From assembly GCA_964553795.1 (NCBI GenBank), contig CAZKMR010000001.1, positions 101,250-165,249 on the forward strand: a DNA stretch of 64,000 nt. Direction: 5' to 3'. A program made the position numbers and the translations under genes. Source of the DNA: JADLHS01 sp964553795 (GTDB taxonomy: Bacteria; Verrucomicrobiota; Verrucomicrobiia; Limisphaerales; JADLHS01). Position 1 is the stretch's first letter; each line of letters opens with the position of its first letter. Positions 1-10,480 of this stretch are shown here, one piece after another. The notes under the pieces are model-generated. The model ran no database searches. It saw only the letters and a list, made by a program, of their open reading frames with translations, and had not been told where the DNA came from.

Positions 1-633
1 GATTTCAAATTGGACATCATCATTGACCAAGGCCCGAACGCGCGCAGCGTGCGGCTGAATCTGCCGCGCTTCACGCTCATCGGTGCGACGACGCGGAGCG
101 GCCTGCTCAGTGCGCCGTTGTTGACACGGTTTGGGATGCGCGAGCGGCTGGATTACTATTGCGCAGCAGACTTGGACAAAATCGTTTTGCGTTCGGCGAA
201 CTTGCTCAACGTGGAGATTGAGCCTGCCGGCGCGCATGAAATTGCCCGACGCAGTCGTGGCACCCCGCGCATTGCGAACAATCTGCTGCGGCGCGTGCGC
301 GATTACGCGCAGGTCCGCCACGATGGAAAAATCACCGCACAAGTCGCCGACAAAGCCTTGGCCATGTTGGAAATTGACGAGAACGGACTGGACGAAATGG
401 ACAAGCGCATTCTCGAAGCCATCATTGTGAAATTCGGGGGCGGACCGGTGGGGGTGAATTCCCTTGCGGTCGCGGTGGGCGAAGAGCCGGACACCATCGA
501 AGAAGTTTATGAGCCGTATCTCATCATGGAAGGCTACTTGAACCGTACGCCGCAAGGACGCGTGGCAACGGAATTGAGCTACAAAAAATTGAAACTGCGA
601 ACTGTTAGCGGCAATCAGCCGAAGCTCTTGTGA
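1..633 (+). CDS. ruvB: Holliday junction branch migration ATPase RuvB, C-terminal part (5' end outside window)
   Basis: RuvB is the hexameric AAA+ motor that drives RuvA-bound Holliday junctions during recombination repair. The reading frame is open from base 1, so the start and the Walker A region lie upstream of the window. What remains is the end of the ATPase core (TLIGATTRSGLLSAPLLTRFG, with the arginine of LTRFG in the arginine-finger region), the helical lid and the winged-helix DNA-binding domain (GGGPVGVNSLAVAVGEE, then YLNRTPQGRVAT). The 210 visible codons match the last two thirds of a normal RuvB of about 340 residues. It ends at a TGA at 631-633. Identification is firm; only the N-terminus is missing. 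Confidence 0.96.
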   Translation, partial: DFKLDIIIDQGPNARSVRLNLPRFTLIGATTRSGLLSAPLLTRFGMRERLDYYCAADLDKIVLRSANLLNVEIEPAGAHEIARRSRGTPRIANNLLRRVRDYAQVRHDGKITAQVADKALAMLEIDENGLDEMDKRILEAIIVKFGGGPVGVNSLAVAVGEEPDTIEEVYEPYLIMEGYLNRTPQGRVATELSYKKLKLRTVSGNQPKLL

Positions 634-789
634 TTGGGCGAGCGTGATTGGCGTTGAGATTTCCGGAGCACCGTTGGGAACTCCGCGGGGGTGGTCCGGA
701 TTTTTGCTGAACCCATAATTACCCGACCGGGGAAATTGCCTTTCAACTCGGTCCGTGGCTTACTGAAGCGACACGAGCCATTCTCATTT

Positions 790-3700
790 GTGATAAACGC
801 CGTCCGATTTGTACCTCGGAAGCGACTTCTGTCGTTTCGCCTCACCATCTGCTGCCTTTTGCTGGGATTGATTATTGTGCCGGCGGTGTTGGCGCAAGAG
901 ACGCTCATCCCGAATGGCGCGAGTTGGCGTTGGCGCAAGGGGACAAATGAAGTCTCCAATCCCACGACGTTGTGGCGCACGGTTGGTTACAATGACACCG
1001 CCTGGCCGTTGAATAACGCGCCGTTCCACTATGGCAATCTTGGCGCTTCCGGTGACGATGGTTTGGTCGGCGGCACAATCCTCTCCGATATGCGTAACGG
1101 CTATCGCGGGGTTTTTCTCCGCCGCACGTTTGTCATCACGAATGTCGCGGAAATCGCCTCGGTCCATCTGACGGTCAATTACGACGATGGCTTCGTCGCG
1201 TGGATCAATGGCACGGAAGTCGCGCGCGGAAATTTCAACGGCCAACCCACCTACCTGAGCAACGCCAACTCATCGCTGGAACCGTCAATCACCAACTCGC
1301 TCGTGATCGGCGCTCCTTCCACTTTTCTGGCGCCGGGAGTCAACGTCCTCGCCGTGCAGGCATTCAACAATACGCTATCAGGTTCGGATTTTCGGATTGA
1401 GATGTCGCTGGGGGTGACGAAAGCCGATTTCAATCCGCCGGTGGTGACCAACATTTCGCCGGTGGCCGGATCAGTGTTAAGCGCGTTATCGGAAGTAACG
1501 GTTTGGTTCAATAAACCCGTGACGGGCGTGGACGCAACCGATCTGGTGATCAACGAACAACCGGCGACAACGGTGGTGGGGAATCCCGGCACGAATCGGT
1601 ACACGTTCCTCTTCGCGCCGCAACTGCCGGGAGCGTTGAATGTGTCCTGGAACGATGGCCCGGACATCACGGATTTGCAGGGCGCGCCCTTTGACAGCAG
1701 CGGAGCATGGACCTACACGCTCGTGGATAACGTCGCACCGCAATTGTTGGAACGCGCACCGTTCGCGGGAGCGCTGGTGAGTCAGTTGACGCAAATCGAG
1801 GTGTTGTTCAACGAACCGGTGGTGGGCGTGAATGCGGCGGATTTGTTGATCAATGGACAGCCTGCTGCGAGCGTAACCGGCGCGGAAACCGGTCCGTACG
1901 TTTTCACTTTCGCTCCTCCTGCTGCGGGCACGGTAAATTTTTCCTGGGCGGGCGGACATGGAATTACTGACTTGGCCGCGAACGCGTTTACGGGCGGTGG
2001 CTGGGCGGTCACGTTGAATCCCAATGCGGCGTTCGCGGACATCATCATCAACGAGTTTGTCGCGGGCAACACCACGGGATTGTTGGACGAAGATGGCGAG
2101 CGTTCCGATTGGATCGAACTCTTCAATCGCGGCACGAATGCGGTGAATCTGCTGGGCTGGTCGTTGACGGACAACGCGGCTGTCCCCGGGCAATGGACGT
2201 TTCCGAGTCGCGTGCTCAACCCGGGCGAATATCTGGTCGTGTTCGCCTCGGAAAAAGATCGCCGCGCGCCAGTGGGGGCGAATCGTTTTCACACCAACTT
2301 CAGACTGGAATTGTTCGGCGAATATCTGGCGTTGTTCAACCCGGAGTATCCGCGCGTGGCAAAGAGCGAATTTGCGCCGGCGTTTCCGGAACAACGAAAC
2401 AACTATTCCTACGGTCGCGACAACAGCAGCCAGTTGCGCTATTTCGCTGCGCCTTCGCCCGGTGGCCCGAACGGCGTAAGTTCGATTGTCGGGATCGCGC
2501 CCGAACCGCATTTCAGCGTAGGCCGCGGATTGTTCGAGCAGCCGTTCAATCTGGTGCTGACCACACCGTTACCGGGAGCAACGATTCGTTACACTTTGGA
2601 TGGGAGCGAGCCGACGGGAGGGAACGGTCTGGTTTACACCGCTCCGATTGGCATCACCAATACCGCGTTTGTGCGCGCAATCGTATTGGCGGCAAATCAT
2701 CTGCCTTCGCGCGTGCGCACGCACAGTTACATTTACCTCGATAGCATTCTCACGCAGCCGAACGATCCACCCGGTTTTCCGAGCACGTGGGGCACGGCGG
2801 CAAATTTCCCGGGCAACATTGTGCCGGCGTATTACCTGATTGACCACGATCCGCTCCGTGAAGACCCGCTGGATTCCGGTTCAGCTATCGACCCGCAAAA
2901 ATGGCAGCGGTTGCGCGAAGGGTTGCGCGAGTTGCCGGTGGTGTCGTTGGTGCTGAATCGCGACGATATGTTCGGACCGAACGGGCTGTATCCGAAATCC
3001 ACCGCCACGAATAAATCGTCGAATGAAAAAGCCTGCTCGCTGGAAATGTTGATGCCAGATGGCTCGACGTTGTTCGCGACGACAGCGGCGATTGATATCC
3101 GGGGCAATGCCAGTCGCGACCCGTTCAAAACCCCGAAGCACGGGTTCAAACTGAACTTTAAAGCGGACTACGGTCCCACCACGTTGGAAGCGCCGGGATT
3201 GTTTCCCGGTTCAGCGGCATCCAAGTTCGACGATCTGGCGATGCGCCCGGACTTCGGCGTGAGCTGGCTGCATTGGAGCGACAACAATGACGGCCTGGGA
3301 GCGTTTCAACGCACGCGCGCCATCCGGTTTCGTGATGCTTACGTCAAACACACGTATCGGGATATGGGCCAGCCGGCCAATCACACCCGCTATTTTCATC
3401 TGATGATCAACGGCCTGTATTGGGGCGTTTATGATTTCGCGGAGCAACCGTTCGAGCAGTTTGCGGAAAATTATTTGCCGGCTTCCACCAATGGTTACGA
3501 CGTGTATGACCAGGGCGGATTGAAAGCGAGCGGCGGTGGAACGAGCGCGGCGTATTCAACCATGCTCGGCATTTCCAATTTGGACCAAAACGCCAACTAC
3601 GAAACGATGAAGCAGTATCTCGACGTCACCACGTTTGCGGATTACATGCTGCTGAATTTCTTTGTAGGCGCGCAGGATTGGGGCTTCAACAAGAACTGGT

Positions 3701-6700
3701 TTGCCGTGCGTCCGCGCGTGGCGGGCCCGGACGGGCGATTCAAATATCTGCCGTGGGACAGCGAAAATACGTTGCTCAACGAAACGATCAACCGCGTGCC
3801 CAACGGCGGCGGCAGCACGGATGTTCCCAGCGGTTTATTCGTCAAACTCGATGATAACCCGCAGTTCCGGCTCGATTTTGCGGATCGCGTTCACAAGCAC
3901 ATGATCGCTCCCGGCGGCGCGCTGACGGTGGCGGCCAATACCGCGCGCTGGCAGTTCTGGAGCAATCATCTGGACCGCGCCATCGTCGCGGAATCTGTTC
4001 GCTGGGGCGATTATCGACGCGACGTGCATCCCTACCAGAACGGCGTGTTCACCATTTACACCCGGGAAAATCAGTGGTTCGCCGAACATCAACGCGTGCT
4101 CAATTCCTATCTGCCGAATCGCCACGACATCGTGCTGAATCAATTTCGCACCGCCGGATTGTATCCCGCGATCGACGCCCCGGAGTTTCGGCAAAACTCT
4201 GTCGCTGGCCAAATCATCGGCAGTGGCAACGTGGGTGCGGGGTATGTGGTGGCGATGCGCAATCCGGGCGCGGGAACGGTTTATTACACCACGAACGGTG
4301 CTGACCCACGCGTGTATTATTCCGGTGCGCTGGCGACCGAGGCGTTGCCGTACGCCGCGCCGCTGACATTGAACGCGACCGTGACCCTCAAGGCTCGCGT
4401 GTTGAGCGGCGGCACGTGGAGCGCGTTGAATGAAGCGACGTTCACGGTGGGCGAACTGGGCTTGCCACTGCGCATCACGGAAATCAATTACAACCCCATC
4501 GGCGGCGATGCTTATGAGTTCATCGAACTACAAAACGTGGGGGCGTCCGCATTGGATTTGAGCGGGTTCACTTTCCAAGGCATCAACTATGTATTTCCCG
4601 TTGGCTCGATCTTGCCACCGGGGGCGGTGTTGGTCCTGGCCAACAATGCGAACCCGACGTTATTCGCGACGCGGTATCCGGGCGTGAGCGTGTTTGGATA
4701 TTTTGGCGGGAATCTTTCGAACGGCGGCGAACGCATCGCCATTCTCAATGGCAGTGGGAACACAGTCCTCGCTGTGCATTATGACGATGAAGCGGGTTGG
4801 CCTACGTCGCCCGATGGCGGCGGCTATTCGCTGGAGATTATTGATCCGCGCGGCGATCCCAATGCGCCGGCGAACTGGCGCGCGAGTTTCATGGTGAATG
4901 GAACTCCGGGATTGCCGCCAGTGCCGCCGACGTTGGGAAATGTGGTGATCAATGAAGTGGCCGCCGACAATGCCGGCAGCGTGACCAATGGCGGAACGTT
5001 TTCCGATTGGATCGAACTGCACAATCGCGGGGGCAGCGCGACGAATCTCGCCGGCTGGAGTCTCACGGATGACAGCAATGCGCGGCAGTTTGTTTTTCCG
5101 GCGAACACGATCATCCCGGCTGGAGGTTATCTCGTGGTCTGGTGTGACAGCGCCACAAATGCGCCGGGATTACACAGCGGTTTTGCGTTGGCGAAGAACG
5201 GTGAAACCGTATCGCTGTTCGATGCCAACACGAATCGGATGGACGCGATCACGTTCGGATTGCAACTCACCGACTACACGGTGGGCCGCGTTGGCGATGA
5301 TTGGCAACTCACGGCACCCACGCCGAACGCGGCAAATGTTGCCGTCGGGTTGGCCGCGCCGTCACAGGTCGCGATCAATGAGTGGCTCGCGGATTCGCCG
5401 CCGGGCAGCGAAGATTGGGTGGAGGTTTACAATCGCTCAGCGACCGCGCCAGTGGCCTTGCGGGGATTGAGTTTCGGCACGAGCAACGCGCTGTTCCATT
5501 ATCGGGCGCTCTCGTTCCTGCCGCCGCTCGGGTTTGCGCAGTTGTTCGCGGATGAATTACCCGGCGCAAATCATCTCGAGTTCAAATTGCCCGCGGCCGG
5601 TGGCGTGATTGCACTCTACAACTCCGCGGGCGTGGAATTGGAGCGCGTCACTTACGGCGCGCAACTTCAAGGCGTCTCGGAGGGGCGACTGCCCAATGGC
5701 GCGGCGAGTATCGTCGCATTTCCCGGCAGCACCAGTCCGGGCGCGAGCAATTATCAACTGACCTGGTCCGGGCCGGTGTTGAACGAAGTGCTGGCGCGCA
5801 ATCAACGCGCGGTGGTCAGTCCGTGGGGCAATTACGCGGACTTCGTGGAGTTGTTCAATTCCAGTGGCAGCACGGTGAATCTGAGCGGATTGGGAGTTGG
5901 CCGATCCAGTGCGGCGAATCAGCGATGGGTAATTCCTCCGGGCGTGGGCATTCCTGCGGGTGGATATTTGGTGATCTGGTGCGACGGTTCGCGTCCGGCA
6001 ACTACGAGTGCAGGAAGTCCGCTGAACGCTGGTTTCAATCTCGCGGGGGAGAGCGGCGCGGTTTATTTGTTTAACACCAACTCGCAACCGGTCGATTCCG
6101 TCGCGTACGGTTTGCAGATTGAAGATTTGTCCATCGGCCGCAGTGGCGGACAATGGCGTTTGCTTGCGGCGCCAACGCCCGGCACGGCGAATGCAGGTAG
6201 TGCTGCGCTCGGCTCAACCACGAGTCTGCGCTTTAACGAATGGCTGGCCGCTCCGCTGGCGGGCGATGATTGGTTCGAGCTCTATAATTTGAGCACGCTG
6301 CCGGTGGAATTGAGCGGGCTTTTCCTGACGGATGATCCTTCGAGCGCCGGATTGGTAAAGTCGCCGGTTGTGCCACTGAGTTTTATCGGCGCGCGCAAAT
6401 GGGCTTTATTCCAAGCCAGCGGCAGCAAGAGTGCGGGCGGCGATCACGTGGCGTTTTCGCTCACGAAAGAAGGCGAAATGTTGCGGCTCTACGACGCGAC
6501 CACCAATTTGATTGAAGCGGTGGATTTTGGAATTCAGGCCGATGGGGTATCGCAAGGACGCCTGCCCGATGGCGCGGGTGCGATAGTAAATTTCATTTCG
6601 ACGCAATCTCCCGGGAGCGCGAATTATTTATCGTTGACCAATATCGTCATCAACGAAGTCCTCTCGCATACCGACCCTCCGTTGGAAGATGCGATTGAGT

Positions 6701-7905
6701 TGCACAACCCGACCGCGAGCGCGGTCAACATTGGCGGCTGGTATCTGAGCGACAGTCAGAGCGATTTGAAACGCTATCGCATTCCGGACGGCACGATCAT
6801 TCCGGCGGGCGGGTTCAAGGTTTTCTACCAGTATCAGTTCGGGCCGGGGGCTGGCGATGACGACGCGCCGCCGTTCTTCAGTTTCAATTCCGCACGTGGC
6901 GATGCGGCTTATGTTTCGGCTGCAGATGCCGGACAGAATCTCACGGGTTATCGCACGGGCGTCACCTTCGACGCGGCGGCGAATGGTGTTTCAATTGGCG
7001 GCTATCAAAGCAGCGTCGGCTTGGAATTTGTCGCCATGAGCCAACGCAGTTTTGGCGCGGATAATCCGGCGACGCTGACGGAGTTCCGCACCGGCGCAGG
7101 TAAGACTAATTCTTATCCGCTCGTTGGTCCGGTGGTGATCAATGAGATCATGTATCACCCGCCGAATTTCGGGACGAACGCGCCAGATGCGGAAGAATTC
7201 ATCGAACTCCTCAACTTCAGCGCGGCGCCCGTGCCGTTGTTCGATCCGGCGCATCCGACGAATGTCTGGCGGCTCGCCAACGCGGTGAGCTTTGATTTTC
7301 CGGCGAACACCACGATTCCCGCGCTGGGAGCATTGATTATCGTGCCGTTCAATCCGGCGACGGATGCGGCGGCAGTAACGGCATTCCGGTCAAGGTATGG
7401 GACGAATGGGTCATTGGTGGGACCGTATGCTGGGACGCTGAACAATGCCGGGGAGACGGTGGAACTCTGGCGTCCCGATTCACCGCAAATGCCGCCGCAT
7501 CCGGATGCGGGTTTTGTTCCGCAGATTCTGGTCGAGCGCGTGAGTTATTCTGATGTCGCACCGTGGCCGGTTGCGGCGGATGGCGGTGGCGCGTCATTGC
7601 AACGCATCGTGCCGGAGAACTTCGGCAATGATCCGATAAACTGGCGGGCCGGGCTTCCGACGATGGGCGCGCCGAACGTTATTCCTCCGACCGGCGCAGC
7701 GACGTGGCTCGGGGGTGGCATGGTGCGATTGAACTTCGCGGTGCAACCGGGGCTGACTTATCAGGTGGAATACAAAAACAACCTTACCGACGCGGAGTGG
7801 TTGCCGTTGGGCGCGCCACTGGCCGCGTCTGGCGAGGTGTTGGTCGTGGACGACCCGGTCGGCGGACAACTCCAACGTTTCTATCGGCTCAAGGTGGTTT
7901 GGTAG
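790..7905 (+). CDS. Giant secreted CotH-kinase protein with about eight lamin-tail domains
   Basis: This is a surface or secreted protein of about 2370 residues. The frame is open from a GTG at 691, but a GTG at 790 gives a normal signal peptide (RKR, hydrophobic run to about 879, cleavage after VLA), so 790 is preferred; neither has a clear ribosome site. Order: jelly-roll sandwich (900-1420), two SbsA-like Ig domains (1430-2020), an LTD (2035-2390), a chitobiase-like beta domain (2490-2730), a CotH kinase domain (about 2920-4170), a second chitobiase-like domain (4190-4460), then LTDs beginning near 4470, 4940, 5365, 5770, 6220, 6640 and 7130, and a terminal sandwich. CotH hallmarks are YWGVYDFAEQ and the WDSE motif near 3757. 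CotH proteins phosphorylate serine in spore-coat proteins of Bacillus; the target here is unknown. It heads the cluster containing the polyphosphate polymerase. Confidence 0.85.
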   Translation: MINAVRFVPRKRLLSFRLTICCLLLGLIIVPAVLAQETLIPNGASWRWRKGTNEVSNPTTLWRTVGYNDTAWPLNNAPFHYGNLGASGDDGLVGGTILSDMRNGYRGVFLRRTFVITNVAEIASVHLTVNYDDGFVAWINGTEVARGNFNGQPTYLSNANSSLEPSITNSLVIGAPSTFLAPGVNVLAVQAFNNTLSGSDFRIEMSLGVTKADFNPPVVTNISPVAGSVLSALSEVTVWFNKPVTGVDATDLVINEQPATTVVGNPGTNRYTFLFAPQLPGALNVSWNDGPDITDLQGAPFDSSGAWTYTLVDNVAPQLLERAPFAGALVSQLTQIEVLFNEPVVGVNAADLLINGQPAASVTGAETGPYVFTFAPPAAGTVNFSWAGGHGITDLAANAFTGGGWAVTLNPNAAFADIIINEFVAGNTTGLLDEDGERSDWIELFNRGTNAVNLLGWSLTDNAAVPGQWTFPSRVLNPGEYLVVFASEKDRRAPVGANRFHTNFRLELFGEYLALFNPEYPRVAKSEFAPAFPEQRNNYSYGRDNSSQLRYFAAPSPGGPNGVSSIVGIAPEPHFSVGRGLFEQPFNLVLTTPLPGATIRYTLDGSEPTGGNGLVYTAPIGITNTAFVRAIVLAANHLPSRVRTHSYIYLDSILTQPNDPPGFPSTWGTAANFPGNIVPAYYLIDHDPLREDPLDSGSAIDPQKWQRLREGLRELPVVSLVLNRDDMFGPNGLYPKSTATNKSSNEKACSLEMLMPDGSTLFATTAAIDIRGNASRDPFKTPKHGFKLNFKADYGPTTLEAPGLFPGSAASKFDDLAMRPDFGVSWLHWSDNNDGLGAFQRTRAIRFRDAYVKHTYRDMGQPANHTRYFHLMINGLYWGVYDFAEQPFEQFAENYLPASTNGYDVYDQGGLKASGGGTSAAYSTMLGISNLDQNANYETMKQYLDVTTFADYMLLNFFVGAQDWGFNKNWFAVRPRVAGPDGRFKYLPWDSENTLLNETINRVPNGGGSTDVPSGLFVKLDDNPQFRLDFADRVHKHMIAPGGALTVAANTARWQFWSNHLDRAIVAESVRWGDYRRDVHPYQNGVFTIYTRENQWFAEHQRVLNSYLPNRHDIVLNQFRTAGLYPAIDAPEFRQNSVAGQIIGSGNVGAGYVVAMRNPGAGTVYYTTNGADPRVYYSGALATEALPYAAPLTLNATVTLKARVLSGGTWSALNEATFTVGELGLPLRITEINYNPIGGDAYEFIELQNVGASALDLSGFTFQGINYVFPVGSILPPGAVLVLANNANPTLFATRYPGVSVFGYFGGNLSNGGERIAILNGSGNTVLAVHYDDEAGWPTSPDGGGYSLEIIDPRGDPNAPANWRASFMVNGTPGLPPVPPTLGNVVINEVAADNAGSVTNGGTFSDWIELHNRGGSATNLAGWSLTDDSNARQFVFPANTIIPAGGYLVVWCDSATNAPGLHSGFALAKNGETVSLFDANTNRMDAITFGLQLTDYTVGRVGDDWQLTAPTPNAANVAVGLAAPSQVAINEWLADSPPGSEDWVEVYNRSATAPVALRGLSFGTSNALFHYRALSFLPPLGFAQLFADELPGANHLEFKLPAAGGVIALYNSAGVELERVTYGAQLQGVSEGRLPNGAASIVAFPGSTSPGASNYQLTWSGPVLNEVLARNQRAVVSPWGNYADFVELFNSSGSTVNLSGLGVGRSSAANQRWVIPPGVGIPAGGYLVIWCDGSRPATTSAGSPLNAGFNLAGESGAVYLFNTNSQPVDSVAYGLQIEDLSIGRSGGQWRLLAAPTPGTANAGSAALGSTTSLRFNEWLAAPLAGDDWFELYNLSTLPVELSGLFLTDDPSSAGLVKSPVVPLSFIGARKWALFQASGSKSAGGDHVAFSLTKEGEMLRLYDATTNLIEAVDFGIQADGVSQGRLPDGAGAIVNFISTQSPGSANYLSLTNIVINEVLSHTDPPLEDAIELHNPTASAVNIGGWYLSDSQSDLKRYRIPDGTIIPAGGFKVFYQYQFGPGAGDDDAPPFFSFNSARGDAAYVSAADAGQNLTGYRTGVTFDAAANGVSIGGYQSSVGLEFVAMSQRSFGADNPATLTEFRTGAGKTNSYPLVGPVVINEIMYHPPNFGTNAPDAEEFIELLNFSAAPVPLFDPAHPTNVWRLANAVSFDFPANTTIPALGALIIVPFNPATDAAAVTAFRSRYGTNGSLVGPYAGTLNNAGETVELWRPDSPQMPPHPDAGFVPQILVERVSYSDVAPWPVAADGGGASLQRIVPENFGNDPINWRAGLPTMGAPNVIPPTGAATWLGGGMVRLNFAVQPGLTYQVEYKNNLTDAEWLPLGAPLAASGEVLVVDDPVGGQLQRFYRLKVVW

Positions 7906-8034
7906 CCATTGCCGGTGGTCCGGTTTCGATTCCTCGGGTTCGCGGCGCAGATCGCAAATTGGTTGTAACCGTTTTTGCAGGATGGACGTCAGTCTTCATC
8001 AGGCGTTAAGGTTCGGACAGCCGAGAATCTGATT

Positions 8035-10266
8035 ATGAAAAAAACTTTGTGGCGGGCGGCCGCTCTAATTCTGAGCGTCGGTGGCATCACCAGTGGTTGG
8101 GGCGCGGACGGAAACGTGGAACTGAAATTCTCGGGAAATAGTGTTCTGCTCAAGGTGGATGGCGACAAGGATGACGACTGGTGGATTCAGAGTTCCACCA
8201 ATCTTATCCAGTGGACGACGCTGACGAATTTCGGCGTGATTTTATCGGGCAACGAAACGAACGCGCCGTGGCGGTCGGCGGGAACGAAAAGCGCCGGGCC
8301 GACCTACTATCGCGCCATGCAAACCGACGGGCTCTATGATCCGGCATTGTTTCGCACGATCAGCATCACCTACACGCAAGCGACGGCGACGGCTTTTTCG
8401 AATGCCATGCATCTCGCCCGGCAATATGGAACAAACATTTATTTGCCGCAGCTCTGGTTGGATAACGGCGCGACGAATTATCACGTGGGCGCGCGGTTCA
8501 AGGGGAACACTTCGTACACGATCGGTGGCCAGCGCAAATCCATCAATCTCGAATTTGATCACATTACGACGAACGCCGATTTGATGACGTTTTCAACGGT
8601 GAATCTTAACAACGCCGCCGGCGACGAAACCGTGATGCGCGAGCCGCTGTACTTCAACGTCATGAGCCAATACACGCCGTGTCCGCGCGGGGCGATGTGT
8701 CAACTTTACGCCAATGGCTCGTTATGGAGCGTGTATTCGCTGATTCAGCAGGAGAATGGCGAACTGATCAACGAATGGTTTCCGAGCAACGACGGCGACC
8801 GCTGGCGTGCGCCCAATAATCCAAACGGGACGTCTTCCACGGCGTTTGGCTATCTCGGCAACACCAACGTCAGCACGTATCTTTCGCGCTACGAATTGAA
8901 GACGGATAATGCGACGACCAACGAAGCTTTTGGCCGGCTCATTTATGCGATCAATGTGCTCAACAACACAACCGTTGATTTCCGCAACGTCGTGGAAAAC
9001 GTATTTGCCGTGGACAACTGGCTCTGGTTTTTGGCGATTGAGAACGTATTCGCCGATGATGACAGCTATTGGAACAAGGGCGCGGATTATGGATTTTATT
9101 ACGAAATCGAGAGCGGGAGAATTCATCCCGTCGAACACGATGGCAACGAATCGTTCATCGCCGGAGACGTTGCGCTTTCGCCGCTGGCCGGTGCGAATAC
9201 GACGCGCCCCTTGTTGTTCAAGTTTCTGAATATTAACGAACTCAAACAGCGGTATCTCGCTCACATGCGAACGGTGCTGGAGGAGAACTTCAATCCGACG
9301 GTGCTGACTGCCAACATCAATGCGTTTCATGCGCTGAGCATCAATGCCATTATCGCCGACCCGCGCAAAGGCATCTCGCTGTTCGCCTACACCAATGATC
9401 TCGTTGCGCTGAAGACATTCATCACGAATCGCTACAACTTTCTCCGCTTGCATGCCGAGTTGATTCCGCTGCAGCCGAATATCAACTGGGTGGCAGGCCC
9501 GGCGAATCCGGTCTATGCGACGAACGTTCCGATCGTCACGGCGAATGTAACTTCCAGCGGCACCGGTATCAGTTCGGTGTGGTTGTATTTTCGCGACAAG
9601 CCATACGGCCGATTTGCGTCGCGTCAGATGTTCGATGACGGCGCGCACGACGATGGGGTGGCCGGGGATAATGTTTTTGGGGCGGGGACGACGAATTATC
9701 CCGCCGGAAACAAGATTCATTACTACGTGGAAGCGCGCGCCAACAACGCTGCACAAACGGCGCGATTTTCCCCGGCTCGCGCCGAGCACGTGACGTATGA
9801 TTATGAGGTCGCGCTTTCGGTCGCGTCCGGCACGAGCGTGGTGATTAACGAATTCATGGCCGACAATGCAACGACCATAGCTGATCCGCAGGGCGATTAT
9901 GATGATTGGATCGAACTGCGCAATCTCACGAGTGCGCCGGTGAATTTGACGGGTCATTACCTCACCGACAACCCGGCAAATCCGCGCAAGTGGCCATTCC
10001 CGAACGGAACGACGATTCCGGCCAACGGTTATTTGTTGGTGTGGGCGGATGAGAACGGCACGGCGACGCCGGGGCTGCATGCCAACTTCAAGCTGGCCAA
10101 AGACGGGGAGCAGATTCTGTTAATTGACAGTGACGTCAAAAACAATCAGGTACTTGATACAGTTGTCTTCGGCGCACAAACCACGGATGTCTCCTACGGT
10201 CGAACCGCCGCGAATGCCGAGGTGTGGGCGACCATGGCCGCGACACCGAATGCCGCAAATCAATAA
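8035..10266 (+). CDS. Secreted CotH-kinase family protein with C-terminal lamin-tail domain
   Basis: A protein of 743 residues. The ATG at 8035 is chosen because it is followed at once by a signal peptide (MKKTLWRAAALILSVGG, cleavage near GWGA). After a short beta segment (8110-8320) comes a CotH kinase domain (about 8340-9470) with the family's G-S-L-W-x-V-Y strand and loop, then a beta-sandwich (9480-9810), and one LTD (9835-10260, VVINEFMADN and DWIELRN). Where most CotH proteins have a W-D motif this one reads PVEHDGNESF, so catalytic competence is uncertain. It lies 129 bp after the giant CotH gene on the same strand and precedes the VTC/DUF4956 pair, suggesting joint function at the cell surface. 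Confidence 0.82.
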   Translation: MKKTLWRAAALILSVGGITSGWGADGNVELKFSGNSVLLKVDGDKDDDWWIQSSTNLIQWTTLTNFGVILSGNETNAPWRSAGTKSAGPTYYRAMQTDGLYDPALFRTISITYTQATATAFSNAMHLARQYGTNIYLPQLWLDNGATNYHVGARFKGNTSYTIGGQRKSINLEFDHITTNADLMTFSTVNLNNAAGDETVMREPLYFNVMSQYTPCPRGAMCQLYANGSLWSVYSLIQQENGELINEWFPSNDGDRWRAPNNPNGTSSTAFGYLGNTNVSTYLSRYELKTDNATTNEAFGRLIYAINVLNNTTVDFRNVVENVFAVDNWLWFLAIENVFADDDSYWNKGADYGFYYEIESGRIHPVEHDGNESFIAGDVALSPLAGANTTRPLLFKFLNINELKQRYLAHMRTVLEENFNPTVLTANINAFHALSINAIIADPRKGISLFAYTNDLVALKTFITNRYNFLRLHAELIPLQPNINWVAGPANPVYATNVPIVTANVTSSGTGISSVWLYFRDKPYGRFASRQMFDDGAHDDGVAGDNVFGAGTTNYPAGNKIHYYVEARANNAAQTARFSPARAEHVTYDYEVALSVASGTSVVINEFMADNATTIADPQGDYDDWIELRNLTSAPVNLTGHYLTDNPANPRKWPFPNGTTIPANGYLLVWADENGTATPGLHANFKLAKDGEQILLIDSDVKNNQVLDTVVFGAQTTDVSYGRTAANAEVWATMAATPNAANQ

Positions 10267-10480
10267 GGCTGGTGGAACGCGACCAATGGAGTGCGAACGT
10301 TGATTTCCAGTTTTTCTGAATCGGTGACTTCTGCGTTGAAACGGAAGGCGATTTGGGTGCAATGGACCGGGCGCGCATTACGTGTATCGGGTTGCGCCCG
10401 GGACGGGTCGGATAATTATCGCGGGGGAGGGATTTCCGGTATTTGAGATCGGACTGATAGGGCCGTGAGGCGTTTGGAAA

